The translations under genes were made by a program, and so were the position numbers. Shown piece after piece: positions 1 to 8,776 of a stretch of DNA of 64,000 nucleotides. The stretch comes from Methylomonas rapida (GTDB lineage Bacteria; Pseudomonadota; Gammaproteobacteria; Methylococcales; Methylomonadaceae). Location: positions 1,798,001 through 1,862,000 of the forward strand of contig NZ_CP113517.1 in assembly GCF_024360925.2 (NCBI RefSeq). Direction: 5' to 3'. The notes under the pieces were generated by a model. That model did no database searches, had not been told where the DNA came from, and saw nothing but the letters and a program-made list of their open reading frames with translations. Numbering within the stretch: the stretch's first letter is position 1; each line of letters starts with the position of its first letter.

Positions 1-225
1 AAACATACCAAGCTGACCGACGGCCTGCTGGTGGTCGTGGAAGGGCAGGGCGTGCGTTGCGGTTTGTTCGTCGACGATCTGCTCGGGCAGCAGCAAGTGG
101 TGATCAAGTCGCTGGAGGCCAATTATCGTCGGGTTGAGGGCGTCTCCGGCGCCACCATACTGGGCGATGGTTCGGTGGCCTTGATTCTGGACATACCCGG
201 TTTGGTGCGTCTGGCGAATCAGTAA
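1..225 (+). CDS. cheA: CheA chemotaxis histidine kinase, 3' end only
   Basis: The window opens inside the last domain of CheA; 74 codons and the TAA stop are present. The visible part is the CheW-like regulatory domain that docks the kinase to CheW and to receptor tips: a strand with GVRCGLFVDDLLGQQQVVIK followed by the closing ATILGDGSVALILDI segment, which is typical of the CheA C-terminus. The catalytic and phosphotransfer domains lie outside the window. It heads the chemotaxis cluster that continues to 9985. The stop codon is the first base of a dispersed palindromic repeat. CheW or CheV could share this fold, but the closing motif and the cheW copies downstream favour CheA. Confidence 0.88.
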   Translation, partial: KHTKLTDGLLVVVEGQGVRCGLFVDDLLGQQQVVIKSLEANYRRVEGVSGATILGDGSVALILDIPGLVRLANQ

Positions 226-348
226 CGCTCATGAAGGCTTTGCATCGCCCCGGCAAATGAAAGTTCTGGCTGTAGGAGCGACGCATAGTCGCGAATTGAA
301 GCCATTTATCGCGACTGTGCGTCGCTCCCACAATGACTTTCAGAGTAA
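222..348. repeat. Dispersed palindromic repeat, family D (copy 1)
   Basis: Starts at the cheA stop codon. The core is two facing arms, GTAGGAGCGACGCATAGTCG (from 272) and CGACTGTGCGTCGCTCC (to about 329), flanked by CGCCCCGGCAAATGAAAG on the left and ATGACTTTCAGAGTAA on the right. Near-identical copies lie at 53023-53147 and, as a multi-unit array, at 55970-56310. It is REP-like: it begins directly at a gene end in two of three places. Confidence 0.8.
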
Positions 349-381
349 ATCTAAAAAAGGTCATGATTTTGGATTACGGAT

Positions 382-684
382 ATGTTTTGGGTTTATATAC
401 TTCGATGTGCTGACGGGAGTTATTACACTGGGCATACCGATGACCTTGAAAGACGCATGGGACAACATGCGACCGGAGGATTCTCAGGGTATACGGCATC
501 GCGTCGTCCTTTGGTCCTTGTGTGGTCGCAGGAATGTTTTACTCGTGAAGAAGCCTTGGCAGCAGAGAGACAAGTCAAAGGTTGGAGTCGTAAGAAAAAA
601 GAAGCAATGATTAGTGGTGATTGGGATGAGGTTTCTCGGCTAGCGAAAAGTAAATCCGTTCATCCTTCGACAGGCTCAGGATGA
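382..684 (+). CDS. GIY-YIG nuclease family protein (UPF0213/YhbQ type)
   Basis: A 100-residue single-domain GIY-YIG protein. The N-terminus FWVYILRCADGSYYTGHT carries the signature pair (YIL ... YYTGHT), followed by the conserved Arg in DDLERRMGQH, and Glu in REEALAAERQVKGWSRKKK completes the catalytic layout. Length fits the small stand-alone UPF0213 family, whose cellular role is poorly known. It sits between cheA and cheW in the same direction but has no obvious chemotaxis role. The last ten or so codons and the stop lie inside an inverted repeat, so the C-terminal tail (SVHPSTGSG) is encoded by repeat DNA, not by conserved gene sequence. Start is ATG at 382. Confidence 0.85.
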   Translation: MFWVYILRCADGSYYTGHTDDLERRMGQHATGGFSGYTASRRPLVLVWSQECFTREEALAAERQVKGWSRKKKEAMISGDWDEVSRLAKSKSVHPSTGSG

Positions 685-697
685 ACGGATTTACTTT
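647..697. repeat. Inverted repeat, family E (TTCGACAGGCTCAGG type)
   Basis: Perfect 20-bp arms at 647-666 and 678-697 (AAAGTAAATCCGTTCATCCT and its complement) around an 11-nt loop. It overlaps the 3' end of the GIY-YIG gene and could act as a terminator or mRNA-stabilising hairpin. Related units lie at 766-810, 4055-4105 and 4115-4165. Confidence 0.85.
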
Positions 698-765
698 CTG
701 ATGTCATTCAAACGAAGGGCTTAGGCCATGATTGACCATAACTTATTTATTATGCGATGCGGTTA

Positions 766-810
766 ATTTTTCCGTTCGTCCTGAGCCTAGTCGAAGGGCG
801 AATGGAAAAA
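766..810. repeat. Inverted repeat, family E (second copy)
   Basis: Arms TTTTTCCGTTCG and CGAATGGAAAAA enclose CCTGAGCCTAGTCGAAGG, a variant of the same unit as at 647-697. It lies in the gap before cheW; the rest of 700-916 shows no gene. Confidence 0.7.
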
Positions 811-916
811 TCCCAGCTTCTTGCGTCAAGCCATTTGATGAGATTCAGTATCAAGTGCAGAACCTAGGAAAAAGCTGGGCCAGTTATTTATGATATTTGC
901 CTGAACACAAAACGAC

Positions 917-1432
917 ATGTCGCAAATGGCCGAAATTAACGAAGCAGAACCGTCGAGCAAGAAAGTGCAAAGTACGAGCGCGCAATTTTTGAGTTTTACC
1001 TTGGGTAAGGAAGAATATGGGGTCGATATATTGAGGGTGCAGGAAATCAGGAGCTGGGAGCCGGTTTCGCGTATTCCCAATGTGCCGGCCTATGAAAAAG
1101 GCGTGGTGAATTTGCGTGGCGCCATCGTGCCCATCATCGATTTGCGCGAGCGGTTTGGCTTGGGCCGCAGTCACTACACCCCGCTGACGGTGGTCGTGGT
1201 GTTGCAGGCGCAAATCCGCGACAAGACCCGGGTGATGGGGGTCGTGGTCGATGCCGTGTCCGACGTGATAGACGTCGATAAGAAGAGCATTCAGAGTTCG
1301 CCCAACTTCGGCGCGAAAGTCAGTACCGAGTTCATTACCGGTTTGGTTTCGGTGAATCAACGCATGGTGATGCTGTTGGATGTGGATAAATTATTGAAAT
1401 TGGAAGGCGTGGACGATGACGATGAAAATTGA
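917..1432 (+). CDS. cheW: CheW coupling protein (first copy)
   Basis: A 171-residue CheW-fold protein that links receptors to CheA at the inner face of the cytoplasmic membrane. The family signatures are clear: FLSFTLGKEEYGVDILRVQE, then SWEPVSRIPN, KGVVNLRGAIVPIIDLRERF and the late VVVDAVSDVIDV block. About 28 residues precede the domain (QMAEINEAEPSSKKVQ), with no recognised motif. ATG at 917 is chosen because the domain begins shortly after; no strong ribosome binding site is visible. The gene lies between cheA and the receptor gene and shares clear similarity with the second cheW at 4416, so the cluster may use two distinct coupling proteins. Confidence 0.95.
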   Translation: MSQMAEINEAEPSSKKVQSTSAQFLSFTLGKEEYGVDILRVQEIRSWEPVSRIPNVPAYEKGVVNLRGAIVPIIDLRERFGLGRSHYTPLTVVVVLQAQIRDKTRVMGVVVDAVSDVIDVDKKSIQSSPNFGAKVSTEFITGLVSVNQRMVMLLDVDKLLKLEGVDDDDEN

Positions 1433-1471
1433 ACGGCCAATAGCATGGCTATGTTTTGAGAGGGTTGGATA

Positions 1472-3808
1472 ATGAAAATCAATCACCCGGTGACCGATCG
1501 CGAAGTGATGATGAAGCCAGGCACCATATTGGTGACCCGAACCAATTTGAAGGGCATCATCACTTACGCCAATGATGCCTTCATCGAAATCAGCGGATTC
1601 AGCAAAGACGAGCTTATAGGCGCCAATCACAACGTGGTTCGCCACCCGGACATGCCGCCGGCGGCGTTCGAGGATTTGTGGCTGTGCCTGAAAGCCGGTA
1701 AGCCCTGGACCGCGCTGGTCAAGAATCGTACGAAGAGCGGCGATTATTATTGGGTGGAAGCCAATGTGACGCCGGTTTTCAAAGATGGCAAGGCGCGGGA
1801 ATATTTGTCGGTGCGTTATGCCCCGTCGCGCGAGCAGATCCAGCAAGCCGAAGCCCTTTACGCGAAGCTCAACGCCAATCAGGCGAGCATGCGTCCGACC
1901 GGTTTCAAGGCTGTGCTGCAAAAAATCACCGATATGAGCCTGGGCAGAAAAGCCGGACTTGCCTACCTGTTGTTGCTGTTGCCCATACTGGGGGCCTTGT
2001 ATCGGCATTTCCTGGCGCAAGAATGGCTGGAGCTATCGCTTTGTTCGGCCTTGCTGATTTTGGGTACCTGGGCGGGGCATGCCTTGCTTCGTAGTATCGT
2101 TGAGAGCCTGGGGCATTCCATGAAGGTTTGCTACAACCTGGCCGACGAGCAATTCAGGAACCGCTTCGATCTCGATCGCGGCGACCAGCTCGGCGATTTC
2201 AATCGGGCCTTGTACGGCATGCAGGTCAAACTGAATGCCGACATGGCTTATACCAAACAAGTGGCGGCGGAAGCGACCCGCATCCGGCAAGCCCTGGACA
2301 ACGTGCAATCTTGCGTGATGGTGGCGAATAACGAGCTGGACATCATTTACATGAACAATACCGTCCAGGATATGTTCAAGAATGCAGAAGCCGACATTCG
2401 CACGCAATTGCCGAACTTCGATGCCAGTAAGCTGCTGGGCGCCAATATCGATCAATTCCATAAGAATCCTGCGCATCAGCGCGGTTTGCTGGCCAGTTTG
2501 AGCAGCACGTTCAGTTCCGAGCTGGTCATTGGGGGCCGGCACATGAACATCGTCGCCAACCCGGTCAGAAATGACGAAGGCGAGCGCATCGGCGTGGTGG
2601 TCGAGTGGCTGGACAGAACCCGGGAAGTCATGGTCGAGCGAGAAATCGAGGAAATCGTCGACAGCGTCAAGATCGGCCGACTGGACAAGCGTTTGTCGCT
2701 GGCCGACAAGCAAGGTTTCTTCGCCAAATTGAGCGAAGGCATCAACGAGTTGACGGACATCATCGAGCGCGTGTTCAAAGATGTCGGCAGCACGATGGAA
2801 AGCATGGCCGAAGGCGATTTGACCAATCGCATCACCAGCGACTACCAAGGCGTGTATCTGAATTGCAAGAACGACATCAACGCCACGATCGACAAGCTCA
2901 GCGAGATTTTTGGCCAAGTGGCCGAGGCGGCTGTCTTCATCAACAATTCATCGCAGGAAATTGCCAGCGGCAACAATAATTTGTCGCAGCGGGCCGAACA
3001 ACAAGCCGCCAATCTGGAAGAAACCGCCGCCAGCATGGAAGAGCTGACCAGTACCGTGAAAAACAACGCGGAAAATGCCCAGCAGGCCAATCAGGTGGCC
3101 AGCAATGCCCGTGAGCTGGCGGAAAAAGGCGGCAGCGTCGTCAACGCGGCGGTCGCGGCGATGCAGGAGATCAACGAAAGCAGCAACAAAATTGCCGACA
3201 TCATCGGCGTGATCGATGAGATCGCCTTCCAGACCAATTTGCTGGCGCTGAATGCTTCCGTGGAAGCGGCGCGCGCGGGTGAACAAGGGCGCGGTTTCTC
3301 GGTGGTGGCGACCGAGGTGCGCAATCTGGCGCAACGCAGTGCGACGGCGGCGCGCGAAAGCAAGGAATTGATACAGAGCAGCGTGCAAAAAGTGCGGGCC
3401 GGCAGCGAGTTTGTCAATCAGACCGGCGTGGCTTTGAACGAGATCGTCGCCGGGGTGAAAAAAGTCGGCGATATCGTTGCCCAGATTGCCAACGCCAGCA
3501 TCGAACAATCGGCCGGCATTGCTCAAGTCAACCAGGCCGTCGCGCAAATGGATGAAATCACCCAGCAAAACGCGGCTTTGGCGGAAGAAGCGTCAGCTGC
3601 CAGCGTCTCGATGAGCGACTTGTCCACCAACATGGTGGATTTGTTGTCGTTTTTCAAGCTCGATAGTCAGCGAAACGCGGCAGTGGCCAATGCCGGCCAC
3701 GAGCCACGGACTTATGATACGCGCGTTGCCGCGTCCAAGCCTGCGGTGCCCGCGCGGCAACCGGCCTACAAGAGCGTCGCCAGCGATGAGGAGTGGCAGG
3801 ATTTTTAG
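1472..3808 (+). CDS. PAS-containing methyl-accepting chemotaxis protein (Aer-like)
   Basis: A 778-residue chemoreceptor. Residues 1-125 form an Aer-type PAS domain ([29 protein letters not shown]), which in Aer binds FAD and senses redox state. Two close hydrophobic segments around 165-205 make a membrane hairpin without a large periplasmic domain. A second PAS-like region (about 270-380, [14 protein letters not shown]) and HAMP-like linkers follow. The cytoplasmic signalling domain has the invariant hairpin tip [20 protein letters not shown] and [17 protein letters not shown]. The C-terminus ends EEWQDF, matching the xWxxF pentapeptide that tethers CheR and CheB to receptors. It lies between the two cheW genes. 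Ligand is not known; redox or oxygen sensing is an inference from the PAS type. Confidence 0.93.
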   Translation: MKINHPVTDREVMMKPGTILVTRTNLKGIITYANDAFIEISGFSKDELIGANHNVVRHPDMPPAAFEDLWLCLKAGKPWTALVKNRTKSGDYYWVEANVTPVFKDGKAREYLSVRYAPSREQIQQAEALYAKLNANQASMRPTGFKAVLQKITDMSLGRKAGLAYLLLLLPILGALYRHFLAQEWLELSLCSALLILGTWAGHALLRSIVESLGHSMKVCYNLADEQFRNRFDLDRGDQLGDFNRALYGMQVKLNADMAYTKQVAAEATRIRQALDNVQSCVMVANNELDIIYMNNTVQDMFKNAEADIRTQLPNFDASKLLGANIDQFHKNPAHQRGLLASLSSTFSSELVIGGRHMNIVANPVRNDEGERIGVVVEWLDRTREVMVEREIEEIVDSVKIGRLDKRLSLADKQGFFAKLSEGINELTDIIERVFKDVGSTMESMAEGDLTNRITSDYQGVYLNCKNDINATIDKLSEIFGQVAEAAVFINNSSQEIASGNNNLSQRAEQQAANLEETAASMEELTSTVKNNAENAQQANQVASNARELAEKGGSVVNAAVAAMQEINESSNKIADIIGVIDEIAFQTNLLALNASVEAARAGEQGRGFSVVATEVRNLAQRSATAARESKELIQSSVQKVRAGSEFVNQTGVALNEIVAGVKKVGDIVAQIANASIEQSAGIAQVNQAVAQMDEITQQNAALAEEASAASVSMSDLSTNMVDLLSFFKLDSQRNAAVANAGHEPRTYDTRVAASKPAVPARQPAYKSVASDEEWQDF

Positions 3809-3819
3809 GATGTCGTGTC

Positions 3820-3910
3820 TTTAGAAAACACCAGCGCGATTCGGCAATAACTAAAGCTATTGCGCTCCCGAGTTGCGCTGGAGTAAAAAAGCTTTAGCTT
3901 TTTCCATAAG
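3820..3910. repeat. Dispersed repeat, family F (copy 1)
   Basis: The complement of this stretch matches 36660-36740: GGAAAAAGCTAAAGCTTTTT, then GCAACTC, then GCAATAGCTTTAGTTATTG with paired arms. The AAAAAGCTTTAGCTTTTT part is a strong hairpin just after the receptor gene and may terminate its transcript. Confidence 0.6.
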
Positions 3911-3930
3911 GACGTGCCCCTTTTTCCAAA

Positions 3931-3980
3931 GGAGGCTGTCGTAAAAGGTAAAACAATTCCTTCTCCTGTGGGGAGAAGAT
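3931..3980. repeat. Partial family B repeat (TGTCGTAAAAG type)
   Basis: GGAGGCTGTCGTAAAAGG followed by a CCTTCTCC...GGAGAAG hairpin. It is the left end of a repeat present more fully at 27053-27189 and 34551-34684. Confidence 0.55.
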
Positions 3981-3982
3981 TG

Positions 3983-4298
3983 GGATTTCGCAGAAATAAC
4001 TTCCGCTTAGGATATGGTTACAAATAACTTCCCTGTTTCAGGGTACAAGGATTTTCCCGTTCGTCCTGAGCTTGTCGAAGGATGGGCGGGAAAATCCGAG
4101 CATCCACCACGCCAAACCGTTCATGCTTCGACTGGGCTCAGCACGAACGGTTTGGCGGGAAAAGTCATTTCGGAAAGTTATTTTTAGCGGAATCCTTATG
4201 GTTCCCATGCTCCGCGTGGTAACCCGCTCAGGGACGCTAGAGCGTCCCGAACCGCGGAGCGGTTCAGGCTGCATTCCCACGCGGAGCATGGGAACGAT
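3983..4298. mobile_element. Family A MITE, interrupted by a second MITE
   Basis: Left end GGATTTCGCAGAAATAAC matches the family A terminus seen at 9996 and 45229. The element breaks at CTTA (4006-4009) and resumes at TTATGGTTCCCATGCTCC (from 4196), giving the usual core of paired GTTCCCATGCTCCGCG and CGCGGAGCATGGGAAC arms. The right terminal repeat is missing, so the copy is truncated near 4298. No coding sequence. The rest of 3809-4415 holds only repeats. Confidence 0.75.
4010..4195. mobile_element. 186-bp MITE nested in a family A element, TSD TTA
   Basis: Bounded by GGATATGGTTACAAATAAC and, on the other strand, GGATTCCGCTAAAAATAAC, with the 3-bp direct repeat TTA at 4007-4009 and 4196-4198. 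Inside are two family E inverted repeats (GTTCGTCCTGAGCTTGTCGA and a TTCGACTGGGCTCAGCACG unit). The uninterrupted target sequence is readable at 45249-45262. It encodes no transposase. Confidence 0.8.
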
Positions 4299-4415
4299 GA
4301 ACTGTCCCTTCTCCCGGGGAGAGGGGCTTTTTCGATTACCTCCACAGGGGGACGTTATGGGTAGCGAGATACTTAAAACGATGCAATTTTTAGTTCACCG
4401 TTCGGAATACATACT

Positions 4416-4925
4416 ATGACCGCCGACGCGAAGTCTGACACAACGATGGAACAATTCCTGACTTTTGAATTGGCCGGCGAGGCCTACGGCATCGAAATTT
4501 TGAAAGTCCAGGAGATTAGGGGGTGGGAACCCGTCAGGATGATTCCCAACACGCCGGCTTATGTCAAAGGCGCGCTGAACCTGCGCGGCTCTATCGTGCC
4601 CATCGTGGATTTGCGCGTGCGCTTCAACATGGAAACGGTCGAATATACGCCGATGACGGTGGTGATCGTGATGTGCGTGCAGGCGGAAAATGGCGATGCG
4701 ACCGTGATGGGTATCGTGGCCGATGCGGTGTCCGACGTGCTGGACATCCATTCGGGCGACATCAAGCACACGCCGAATCTCGGTTCCAAGATCGATACCC
4801 GTTATATTCGCGGCATGTATGTCGGCAAGAAGAATATGGTGTTGCTGCTGGATGTGGTCAAGTTATTGAATCCAGACGAGTTCATCGAGATCGCCGGCTT
4901 GCCGGCTTCGTCGGGCGGCAAATGA
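4416..4925 (+). CDS. cheW: CheW coupling protein (second copy)
   Basis: A 169-residue CheW-fold protein with FLTFELAGEAYGIEILKVQE, GWEPVRMIPN, KGALNLRGSIVPIVDLRVRF and VADAVSDVLDIHSGDI. It resembles the first CheW closely through the core but differs at the termini. The stop TGA overlaps the ATG of the ParA-type gene (ATGA at 4922-4925), so the two are translationally coupled and start a compact operon that runs to 9985. ATG at 4416 follows the repeat-rich gap; an in-frame ATG at 4446 (MEQFLTFEL) is a possible alternative start and would remove ten unconserved residues. Confidence 0.94.
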   Translation: MTADAKSDTTMEQFLTFELAGEAYGIEILKVQEIRGWEPVRMIPNTPAYVKGALNLRGSIVPIVDLRVRFNMETVEYTPMTVVIVMCVQAENGDATVMGIVADAVSDVLDIHSGDIKHTPNLGSKIDTRYIRGMYVGKKNMVLLLDVVKLLNPDEFIEIAGLPASSGGK

Positions 4926-5683
4926 CCGCCAGGATCGTTGCCGTTCTGAATCAAAAAGGCGGCGTCGGCAAAACCACGACCACGCTGAATCTGGCCCACG
5001 CCTTGGCAAGGCTGGGTTCGAAAGTCTGCGTGATCGATCTGGACCCTCAATGCCATTTGGCCGTGGCCTTGGGCGCGACGTCCCGGCAACAGAGCGGTAT
5101 CGATGCCGTCATGTTGGGCCAAGCCTCATTGCACGCGCAACGCTTGCCTATCCGGGAAGACTTGAGTCTGATCGCGGCCGGACCGCGTTTGCAAGAGATA
5201 GAGCAACTGACGGAAGGCGGGTCGCATCGTGGCGATTTGTTGCGTAAGGCCCTGGCTACCGACGCGGAGGAGCTGGATTTCGTGTTTATCGATTGTCCGC
5301 CGTCGTCCGGTATTCTGGTGGCCAATGCGCTGATTGCCGTCGATGAGCTATTGGTGCCAATGACCAGTGATTATCTGGCATTACAGGGCTTGTCGCATTT
5401 GATGGGCACGATCAGGAAATTCGAGGCGGCGTTGCAGAAAAAATATTGCATGCGGCTGGTGATGTCTCGTTACCTACCGACGCGCCGACTTTCCAGGGAT
5501 GTGTTGGAAACCATCAAAAAATATTTTCCTGGGCAGATTTTGGCGACTCCAATCAGAGAAACGTCGGCACTGGCCGAGTGCCCAAGTTTCGGTAAAACCA
5601 TTTTTGAATACCGTCCGGGTTGGCGTTCGGCGCAAGATTTCGCCGCGCTGGCGGAGGATTTTTTGCAAGACAGGGTGATGTAA
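4922..5683 (+). CDS. ParA/Soj-family ATPase of the chemotaxis operon
   Basis: A 253-residue ParA-type ATPase. The deviant Walker A motif is complete (NQKGGVGKTTTTLNLAHAL, with the signature second Lys), followed by the switch segment VIDLDPQCHLAVALG and Walker B FVFIDCPPSSG. Such proteins position cargo on the nucleoid or cell pole. ParA homologues in chemotaxis clusters (ParC of Vibrio, PpfA of Rhodobacter) place signalling arrays, and the location between cheW and cheR suggests the same job here. It overlaps the second cheW by ATGA and the downstream STAS gene by TAATG. No ParB or parS site is visible, which argues against plasmid-type partitioning. Confidence 0.9.
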   Translation: MTARIVAVLNQKGGVGKTTTTLNLAHALARLGSKVCVIDLDPQCHLAVALGATSRQQSGIDAVMLGQASLHAQRLPIREDLSLIAAGPRLQEIEQLTEGGSHRGDLLRKALATDAEELDFVFIDCPPSSGILVANALIAVDELLVPMTSDYLALQGLSHLMGTIRKFEAALQKKYCMRLVMSRYLPTRRLSRDVLETIKKYFPGQILATPIRETSALAECPSFGKTIFEYRPGWRSAQDFAALAEDFLQDRVM

Positions 5684-6222
5684 TGGCAGAAAAAGACGAT
5701 GACAGCATGATCGGTTACGATCCCTTGGCTTGGCTGCAGGAATCCGGCCAAGCCGGCGGCGAGGTAGCGCCGTTACCGGTGGAGTTCGTGACGGAGGACG
5801 AGCCTGAAGACTTGGCGCCGCCGGCTGTCGCGGCGAGCGTGGCGGAACCTGAATGGGTGACGCTGGCCGAAACTGAAACGGTCGAGGAGGAGGACGCGAG
5901 TATGGCTGAAGCTACGCAGGGAGCAGCCGATGTCCAGTCTGTCCTATTGGCAGCGGTTCAGAATATCCAGAATGTGGCCCAATTGCATGAGCGCTTGATG
6001 AGCGCGTTGGATAAAGGCAGTCAATTGGAGATCGATGCGTCGGCCATTACGACGATAGATACCGCAACGCTGCAATTGTTGCTGGTGTTGAAGCAGACCG
6101 CGCTCAAAATGCACAAGCAGGTAGTGATAGACTTTCCTTCCGATAAATTCGTCGAAGCGGCAAGCCTGTTGGGATTGGCGGAAATGCTGGATGTCGATCA
6201 AGCCGCGGCGGGTTTTTTCTGA
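5683..6222 (+). CDS. STAS-domain protein in the chemotaxis operon
   Basis: A 179-residue protein starting in the TAATG overlap with the ParA gene. Residues 1-80 are acidic and low in complexity (TEDEPEDLAPP, ETVEEEDASM) and look disordered. Residues 85-179 form a STAS domain (LEIDASAITTIDTATLQLLL). The residue that is a phosphorylated Ser in SpoIIAA-like proteins is Thr here (IDTAT), as in MlaB-type STAS domains. STAS genes recur in chemotaxis operons but their role is not settled; the acidic N-terminus could bind the ParA ATPase as ParP-like partners do. That link is an inference from position only. Confidence 0.8.
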   Translation: MAEKDDDSMIGYDPLAWLQESGQAGGEVAPLPVEFVTEDEPEDLAPPAVAASVAEPEWVTLAETETVEEEDASMAEATQGAADVQSVLLAAVQNIQNVAQLHERLMSALDKGSQLEIDASAITTIDTATLQLLLVLKQTALKMHKQVVIDFPSDKFVEAASLLGLAEMLDVDQAAAGFF

Positions 6223-6247
6223 GGGGACGAGGGGATTTTAATCAGTT

Positions 6248-7096
6248 TTGAAGGCGGCCGTGGCAAACAACGCGCGAGAATTTGAATACACACAGGACGA
6301 TTTTGATTTCCTGAGGAAAATCTCCAATCAGCATTCCGGTATTCTAGTACCCGATGACAAGTTTGATATGTTTTATTCCAGACTGTCGAAACGGGTGCGC
6401 TTGCTGGGGTTTACCCGCTTCAAACAATACTGCGATTATCTGCAGCACCATCCCGAACAGGAATTTACCGAATTCATCAATGCGGTGACGACGAACTTGA
6501 CGTCGTTTTTTCGGGAAAAACACCACTTTGATTATCTGGCTGAAACCGTACTGCCCGAGTTGCTGAAAAAGAATCAAGCCCAAAGGCAAATCAAGGTCTG
6601 GTCGGCCGGTTGTTCGACCGGCGAAGAGCCTTATTCATTGGCGATGACCTTATTGGAAAACGTGCCTTCCGGTTGGGATGTAAAGATTCTGGCCACCGAC
6701 CTCGATACCAACGTTCTGGCCACCGCGGCCGAAGGGATTTATGCGCTGGAGCGGGTGACTTCGATTGGCGAGCAACGCTTGAAGCGCTGGTTTCAGAAAG
6801 GCGTCGGGGCGCAAAGCCGCAAGGCCAGGGCTAGGGCGGACCTCAGGCGGATCATACATTTCAAGCAATTGAATTTGATGCAGGACTGGCCGATGCAGGG
6901 TGTGTTTGATGTTATTTTTTGTCGCAACGTGCTGATTTATTTCGACAGGGACACCAAGGCGCGCTTGGTCAATCGCTATGCGGGATTGCTGCGGCAAGGC
7001 GGCCATTTGTTCATCGGTCATTCGGAATCGTTGCATCAGATCGACGTGCCTTTTATGCTGGTTGGACACACTATCTATCGGAAGACGGACGTATGA
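6248..7096 (+). CDS. cheR: CheR receptor methyltransferase
   Basis: A 282-residue S-adenosylmethionine-dependent glutamate O-methyltransferase that methylates receptor signalling helices for adaptation. The N-terminal helical domain (DDFDFLRKISNQHSGI) leads to the catalytic domain with NLTSFFREKHHFDYL, SAM motif VWSAGCSTGEEPYSLAM, LATDLDTNVL and FDVIFCRNVLIYF. The first codon is TTG at 6248; GTG at 6260 is an alternative. A GAGGGGACGAGGGG stretch just upstream can serve either. The stop overlaps the cheD start (ATGA). The xWxxF tail of the receptor at 1472 is a plausible docking site for this enzyme. Confidence 0.96.
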   Translation: MKAAVANNAREFEYTQDDFDFLRKISNQHSGILVPDDKFDMFYSRLSKRVRLLGFTRFKQYCDYLQHHPEQEFTEFINAVTTNLTSFFREKHHFDYLAETVLPELLKKNQAQRQIKVWSAGCSTGEEPYSLAMTLLENVPSGWDVKILATDLDTNVLATAAEGIYALERVTSIGEQRLKRWFQKGVGAQSRKARARADLRRIIHFKQLNLMQDWPMQGVFDVIFCRNVLIYFDRDTKARLVNRYAGLLRQGGHLFIGHSESLHQIDVPFMLVGHTIYRKTDV

Positions 7097-7731
7097 CGAA
7101 TAGCGACGTGGTCGGCAAACCATCCCTTCCCGGCTTTGAACATATCAATCGCTATTGGGACACGGAAAATGGCGTGATTGCCGCCAAATTATTGCCCGGC
7201 GAATATTATGTCACTACCGATGATGAGCTGATTACCACCGTGTTGGGCTCGTGCGTGTCGGCCTGCATACGCGACGCCGTGGCGGGCATTGGCGGCATGA
7301 ACCATTTCATGCTGCCGGTAACCAGTCAGTCGCGTTTGAATTCCAGGGATGAATCCATAGTAGGTACGGCCCTGCGCTATGGCAATTATGCGATGGAGCA
7401 TCTGATCAATACCATTTTGCAATACGGCGGCAAGCGCAAGAACCTGGAAGTGAAGTTGTTCGGCGGCAGCAAGATCATCGCGACGCTGGGCGACGTCGGC
7501 TTGAGGAATATCGAGTTCGTATTGGATTATGTCGATACCGAGGCCTTGAAGTTGGTCTCTCACGACTTGGGTGACATTTATCCGCGCAAGGTGAATTTCT
7601 ATCCCCAAACCGGTCGGGTCAGGATGAAAAAAATCAAGGACTTGCACAACGACACTATCCTGCTGCGGGAAAAACAATACGGCACGCAACTGAAAACCGC
7701 CCCGGTTGAGGGCAGCATAGAACTGTTTTAG
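7093..7731 (+). CDS. cheD: CheD receptor glutamine deamidase
   Basis: A 212-residue CheD, which deamidates receptor glutamines and in some species modulates CheC. The catalytic Cys lies in [14 protein letters not shown] and the His in [23 protein letters not shown] and [15 protein letters not shown] are further family blocks. The start ATG overlaps the cheR stop. Upstream in-frame codons exist but would overlap cheR deeply and lack CheD homology. The C-terminus ends VEGSIELF, very like the ends of two other proteins in this window (GDVELF at 9985 and DEIEFF at 14473), which may be a shared docking peptide. Confidence 0.96.
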   Translation: MTNSDVVGKPSLPGFEHINRYWDTENGVIAAKLLPGEYYVTTDDELITTVLGSCVSACIRDAVAGIGGMNHFMLPVTSQSRLNSRDESIVGTALRYGNYAMEHLINTILQYGGKRKNLEVKLFGGSKIIATLGDVGLRNIEFVLDYVDTEALKLVSHDLGDIYPRKVNFYPQTGRVRMKKIKDLHNDTILLREKQYGTQLKTAPVEGSIELF

Positions 7732-7738
7732 GTTAGCC

Positions 7739-8776
7739 ATGGAAAAGATAAAGCTGTTAATTGTGGATGATTCGGCCCTGATCCGGCATATGTTGACGCA
7801 GATTTTCAACACCGCCGAGGATATCGAGGTGGTCGGTACGGCCGGCGATCCGTTGATTGCGCGCGACAAGATCAAAGCCCTGAATCCCGATGTATTGACG
7901 CTGGACGTCGAAATGCCGCGCATGGATGGTTTGACTTTTTTGCGCAATCTGATGCGCCTGCGGCCGATGCCGGTGGTAATGATATCGACCTTGACCGCCA
8001 AAGGGGCGGAAGTCACGCTCGAGGCATTGTCCTTGGGGGCGGTGGATTTTGTCGCCAAGCCTAAGGCCGATGTGCCGAACGCGTTGCGGGAATACGCCGA
8101 TGAAATCATCAATAAGGTACGGATGGCGGCCAAAGCCAAGGTGCGGGCCCTGGAAACACCCAGGCCAGTGGAGCAGGCGCATGTCGCGAGCAAAAAACAT
8201 TTCAGAACGACCGATAGGATAGTCGCTGTCGGTTCATCGACAGGCGGCACGGAGGCCTTGAAAATCGTGGTCAAAAGCTTGCCGGCCGATGCGCCGGCCA
8301 TGGTGGTGACACAGCATTTGCCGGTGACATTCAGTGACTCGTTTGCCAAGCATGTCGATGCCGCCGGGGACATGAGGGCCTGCATTGCCAGGGATGGGCA
8401 GTTGATATTGCCCGGCAACATTTATATCGCGCCCGGCGACAGGCATTTGAGCGTGGCGCGCGACGGTGCCCGCTATATCTGTCGCCTTGACGACGGACCC
8501 CTGGTCAATCGCCACAAGCCTTCGGTCGAAGTGTTGTTTGAGTCGGTAGCGGAAAATGTCGGTGCCAATGCGATAGGCGTGATGCTGACCGGCATGGGGG
8601 CGGATGGCGCCAAGGCCATGGTGCGGATGCGTGAAGCCGGCGCGATCAATATCGTGCAGGACGAAGCCTCGAGCGTGGTGTGGGGCATGCCCGGCGAGGC
8701 CTATAGACAGGGCGCCGCGCATCATGTGTTATCCTTGGACAAGATTGCGGACCAAATTCTTGCATTGATGAATTGA
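7739..8776 (+). CDS. cheB: CheB receptor methylesterase/deamidase response regulator
   Basis: A 345-residue two-domain protein. The receiver domain ([16 protein letters not shown], phospho-acceptor Asp in [13 protein letters not shown], and Lys in FVAKPKADV) controls a C-terminal methylesterase with the Ser-His-Asp triad in [24 protein letters not shown] and [12 protein letters not shown]. CheA phosphorylates CheB, which then removes methyl groups added by CheR, giving negative feedback. Seven bases separate it from cheD, and the next gene starts immediately after its stop. Confidence 0.97.
   Translation: MEKIKLLIVDDSALIRHMLTQIFNTAEDIEVVGTAGDPLIARDKIKALNPDVLTLDVEMPRMDGLTFLRNLMRLRPMPVVMISTLTAKGAEVTLEALSLGAVDFVAKPKADVPNALREYADEIINKVRMAAKAKVRALETPRPVEQAHVASKKHFRTTDRIVAVGSSTGGTEALKIVVKSLPADAPAMVVTQHLPVTFSDSFAKHVDAAGDMRACIARDGQLILPGNIYIAPGDRHLSVARDGARYICRLDDGPLVNRHKPSVEVLFESVAENVGANAIGVMLTGMGADGAKAMVRMREAGAINIVQDEASSVVWGMPGEAYRQGAAHHVLSLDKIADQILALMN

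Noticed and set aside
257..610. A 117-codon frame overlapping the GIY-YIG gene
   Set aside because: It starts in a dispersed repeat and runs out of frame with the clear GIY-YIG motifs.
7189..8421. A 410-codon minus-strand frame across cheD and cheB
   Set aside because: Both + strand genes have complete catalytic motifs; the opposite frame has no start signal and no domain.
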